A DNA stretch of 51,819 bases, from contig NZ_BJLP01000028.1 of assembly GCF_006538705.1 (NCBI RefSeq), positions 1 to 51,819 on the forward strand, in the 5' to 3' direction. Below the pieces are notes generated by a model. It made no database searches. It saw only the letters and a program-made list of their open reading frames with translations, and had not been told where the DNA came from. Of the stretch, positions 50,332 through 51,819 are shown piece after piece (within the stretch, counting starts at the first letter, position 1; the number at the start of each line of letters is the position of its first letter). The position numbers and the translations under genes are program-made. This DNA comes from Cellulomonas uda (GTDB taxonomy: Bacteria > Actinomycetota > Actinomycetes > Actinomycetales > Cellulomonadaceae).

Positions 50332-50349
50332 GGTGTGATCGATCACACC
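50332..50349. promoter_or_regulatory. 18-bp perfect palindrome before the esterase gene
   Basis: GGTGTGATC/GATCACACC is a perfect palindrome centred 32 bases before the ATG at 50372. It resembles a Crp/Fnr-like operator with a 4-base rather than 6-base centre, or a hairpin in the mRNA leader. Confidence 0.5.
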
Positions 50350-50371
50350 ACGCTCGAGGGGAGACACAGTC

Positions 50372-51769
50372 ATGTGGAGCGCACGCATCAGGGTGACGGC
50401 GCGGTGGGCGGTCGCCGCGCTCGTCGCCGCGGGGGTCGTGGCGGCCGTCGGGACCGAGGCGAACGCGGTGCAGACGACGACGAACGTCGCGTACGCACCG
50501 GCCGACCCGGCCGGCAGCCGCGGGCACCTGCTCGACCTGTACGTCCCCGACGGCGCCGGGCCGTGGCCGCTCGTCGTGTGGTCGACGGGCTCCGCCTGGA
50601 CGTCCGACGACGGCAAGTCGGGGGCCAACGCCATCGCCCAGCAGCTCAACCCCCGCGGGATCGCGGTGGCGGGCGTCAGCGTCCGGTCGAGCTCGCAGGC
50701 GAAGTTCCCCGCCCAGGTGTACGACATCAAGGCGGCGATCCGGTACCTGCGCGCCAACGCGGCGCAGTACCGGATCGACCCTGCACGGTTCGCGACGATG
50801 GGCGACTCGTCGGGCGGGTGGGTCGCCGCGATGGGCGCCCTCACCGGCGGCGTGGCGGCGCTCGAGGGGCAGATCGGGACCACCGGCGTGTCGAGCGCGG
50901 TGCAGGCCGGTGTCGACTTCTTCGGCCCCACCGACTTCATCCGGCTCGCGCAGCAGGACCAGGGCGGCTGGATCGACCACAACAGCCCCGACGCGCCCGA
51001 GGCGCAGCTGCTCGGCTGCGCGGTCCCGTCGTGCCCCGACAAGGCCCGGCAGGCCGACCCGATCCGCTACGTCGACGCGAACGACCCGCCGATGCTGCTC
51101 CTGCACGGGCGGGCCGACAACGTCGTGCCGCACGCGCAGACCGAGATCCTGTACGACGCGCTCAAGGCCGCGTGCGTCGACACGCGGTTCTTCTCCGTCC
51201 CGGGCGCCGGCCACAGCCACGCGGACGTCACGAGCTCGTCGCGCTACGGCCAGCAGACGGTCCGCACGACGCAGGGGTGCCGTGAGACCGTCACGCAGGG
51301 CAGCCCGAACCCGAGCTGGGACACGATCGCCGCGTTCCTGAAGGACGCCTGGGCCGACGTCGACCCGGGTCCCGGCCCGACGGACGAGCCCACGCAGGAG
51401 CCCACCGACGAGCCCACCCACGAGCCGACCGGCGGCCCGACGGACGAGCCGACCGGCGGGACCACGAGCTCGCCCGCCCCGCAGGGCCGGTGCACCGCGA
51501 CGTACACGGTCGTCAGCAGCTGGCCCGGCGGGTTCGTCTCCGAGGTGAAGGTCGCCGCCAACGCGGCGGTCGACGGGTGGCGGGTCGCCGTGACCCTGCC
51601 GTCGGGGACGGTCACGAACGTGTGGAGCGGCCAGTCGACGGGCACCTCACCGCTCACGGTCACCAACGCGCCGTGGAACGGGCGCCTCGGCGCCGGACAG
51701 AGCACCGTGTTCGGGTTCCAGGGCACCGGGTCGGGTGCGGGCGCCACGGTGACCTGCACGGCCGCCTGA
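50372..51769 (+). CDS. secreted alpha/beta-hydrolase esterase with C-terminal CBM2
   Basis: A 465-residue exported protein. A signal peptide (1-32, Arg-rich start, hydrophobic core, cleavage after ANA) leads to an alpha/beta-hydrolase domain with the nucleophile elbow GDSSG (Ser146), Asp249 in HGRADNVVPH, and His281 in GAGHSH. A linker of repeated T-D/Q-E-P units (about 333-365) joins it to a family 2 carbohydrate-binding module (about 369-465, one Cys near each end and Trp in PWNGRLGAGQ). It probably deacetylates or de-feruloylates plant polysaccharide at the cell surface or in the medium. The ATG follows GAGGGGAG by 8 bases. Typical of cellulolytic actinobacteria and supports a Cellulomonas-like host. 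Confidence 0.88.
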   Translation: MWSARIRVTARWAVAALVAAGVVAAVGTEANAVQTTTNVAYAPADPAGSRGHLLDLYVPDGAGPWPLVVWSTGSAWTSDDGKSGANAIAQQLNPRGIAVAGVSVRSSSQAKFPAQVYDIKAAIRYLRANAAQYRIDPARFATMGDSSGGWVAAMGALTGGVAALEGQIGTTGVSSAVQAGVDFFGPTDFIRLAQQDQGGWIDHNSPDAPEAQLLGCAVPSCPDKARQADPIRYVDANDPPMLLLHGRADNVVPHAQTEILYDALKAACVDTRFFSVPGAGHSHADVTSSSRYGQQTVRTTQGCRETVTQGSPNPSWDTIAAFLKDAWADVDPGPGPTDEPTQEPTDEPTHEPTGGPTDEPTGGTTSSPAPQGRCTATYTVVSSWPGGFVSEVKVAANAAVDGWRVAVTLPSGTVTNVWSGQSTGTSPLTVTNAPWNGRLGAGQSTVFGFQGTGSGAGATVTCTAA

Positions 51770-51783
51770 CGCGGAGCACGCGG

Positions 51784-51819
51784 GACCGGCGGGCACGGCA
51801 GCACGCGTGCCCGCCGGTC
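51784..51819 (+). terminator. terminator hairpin after the esterase gene
   Basis: A perfect 14-bp stem (51784-51797 with 51806-51819) with an 8-base loop ends at the last base of the window. Confidence 0.75.

Noticed and set aside
50332..50349. A classical CRP site
   Set aside because: The palindrome has a 4-base centre between TGTGA and TCACA rather than 6, so it is listed only as an unassigned palindrome.

Overview
This is a GC-rich actinobacterial chromosome segment, most likely from a Cellulomonas-like member of the Micrococcales. The inference rests on an actinobacterial SucB with Ala/Pro linkers, a DUF4191 membrane protein, many leaderless TAGNNT-start promoters, and a secreted esterase with a family-2 cellulose-binding module at the right end.

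Layout. (1) Positions 1-10146 are host core: the 3' part of sucB (lipoylated E2), a TIGR01777 epimerase, a membrane-anchored pseudokinase-like protein, a Gfo/Idh/MocA oxidoreductase divergent from lipB, a flavodoxin-like protein, lipA, DUF4191, an RDD protein and glnA with a GlnR-like box. LipB and LipA make the lipoyl group that SucB carries. (2) About 10125-25070 is a compact 15-kb prophage or satellite in the 3' end of glnA. It has a tyrosine integrase, an XRE repressor divergent from an excisionase-like gene around repeated operator-like sites, a replication gene with iteron-like repeats, an HNH nuclease, terminase, portal, a prohead protease-capsid fusion, connector and tail genes, and a tape measure. 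No lysis or receptor-binding gene is visible. (3) About 25046-50201 is a second element with its own HTH gene and a tyrosine recombinase that appears to lack the catalytic tyrosine. It carries a defence island of eight large genes: a TIGR04141/DUF6119 protein on the minus strand, and divergently a helicase-DUF1998-nuclease fusion, a DrmD-like SNF2 helicase, an Eco57I-type adenine methyltransferase, an McrB-like GTPase with an alkyltransferase-like (ATL/MGMT) domain, McrC, an S1-like/coiled-coil protein and a PLD-SNF2 helicase. (4) From 50202 the host resumes with a terminator and the CBM2 esterase gene.

The strongest structural observation is that the last codons of glnA (L-Y-Y/F-D-V-stop) occur three times: at the true end of glnA, at about 25046 and at about 50179. 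These copies delimit two elements inserted in tandem. The strongest functional candidate is the run from 29146 to 44597, whose genes overlap or nearly abut. It combines DISARM-like parts (DUF1998 helicase, DrmD, adenine methylase) with an McrBC-like nuclease in what looks like one operon, followed by a two-gene S1-coil/PLD-helicase module.
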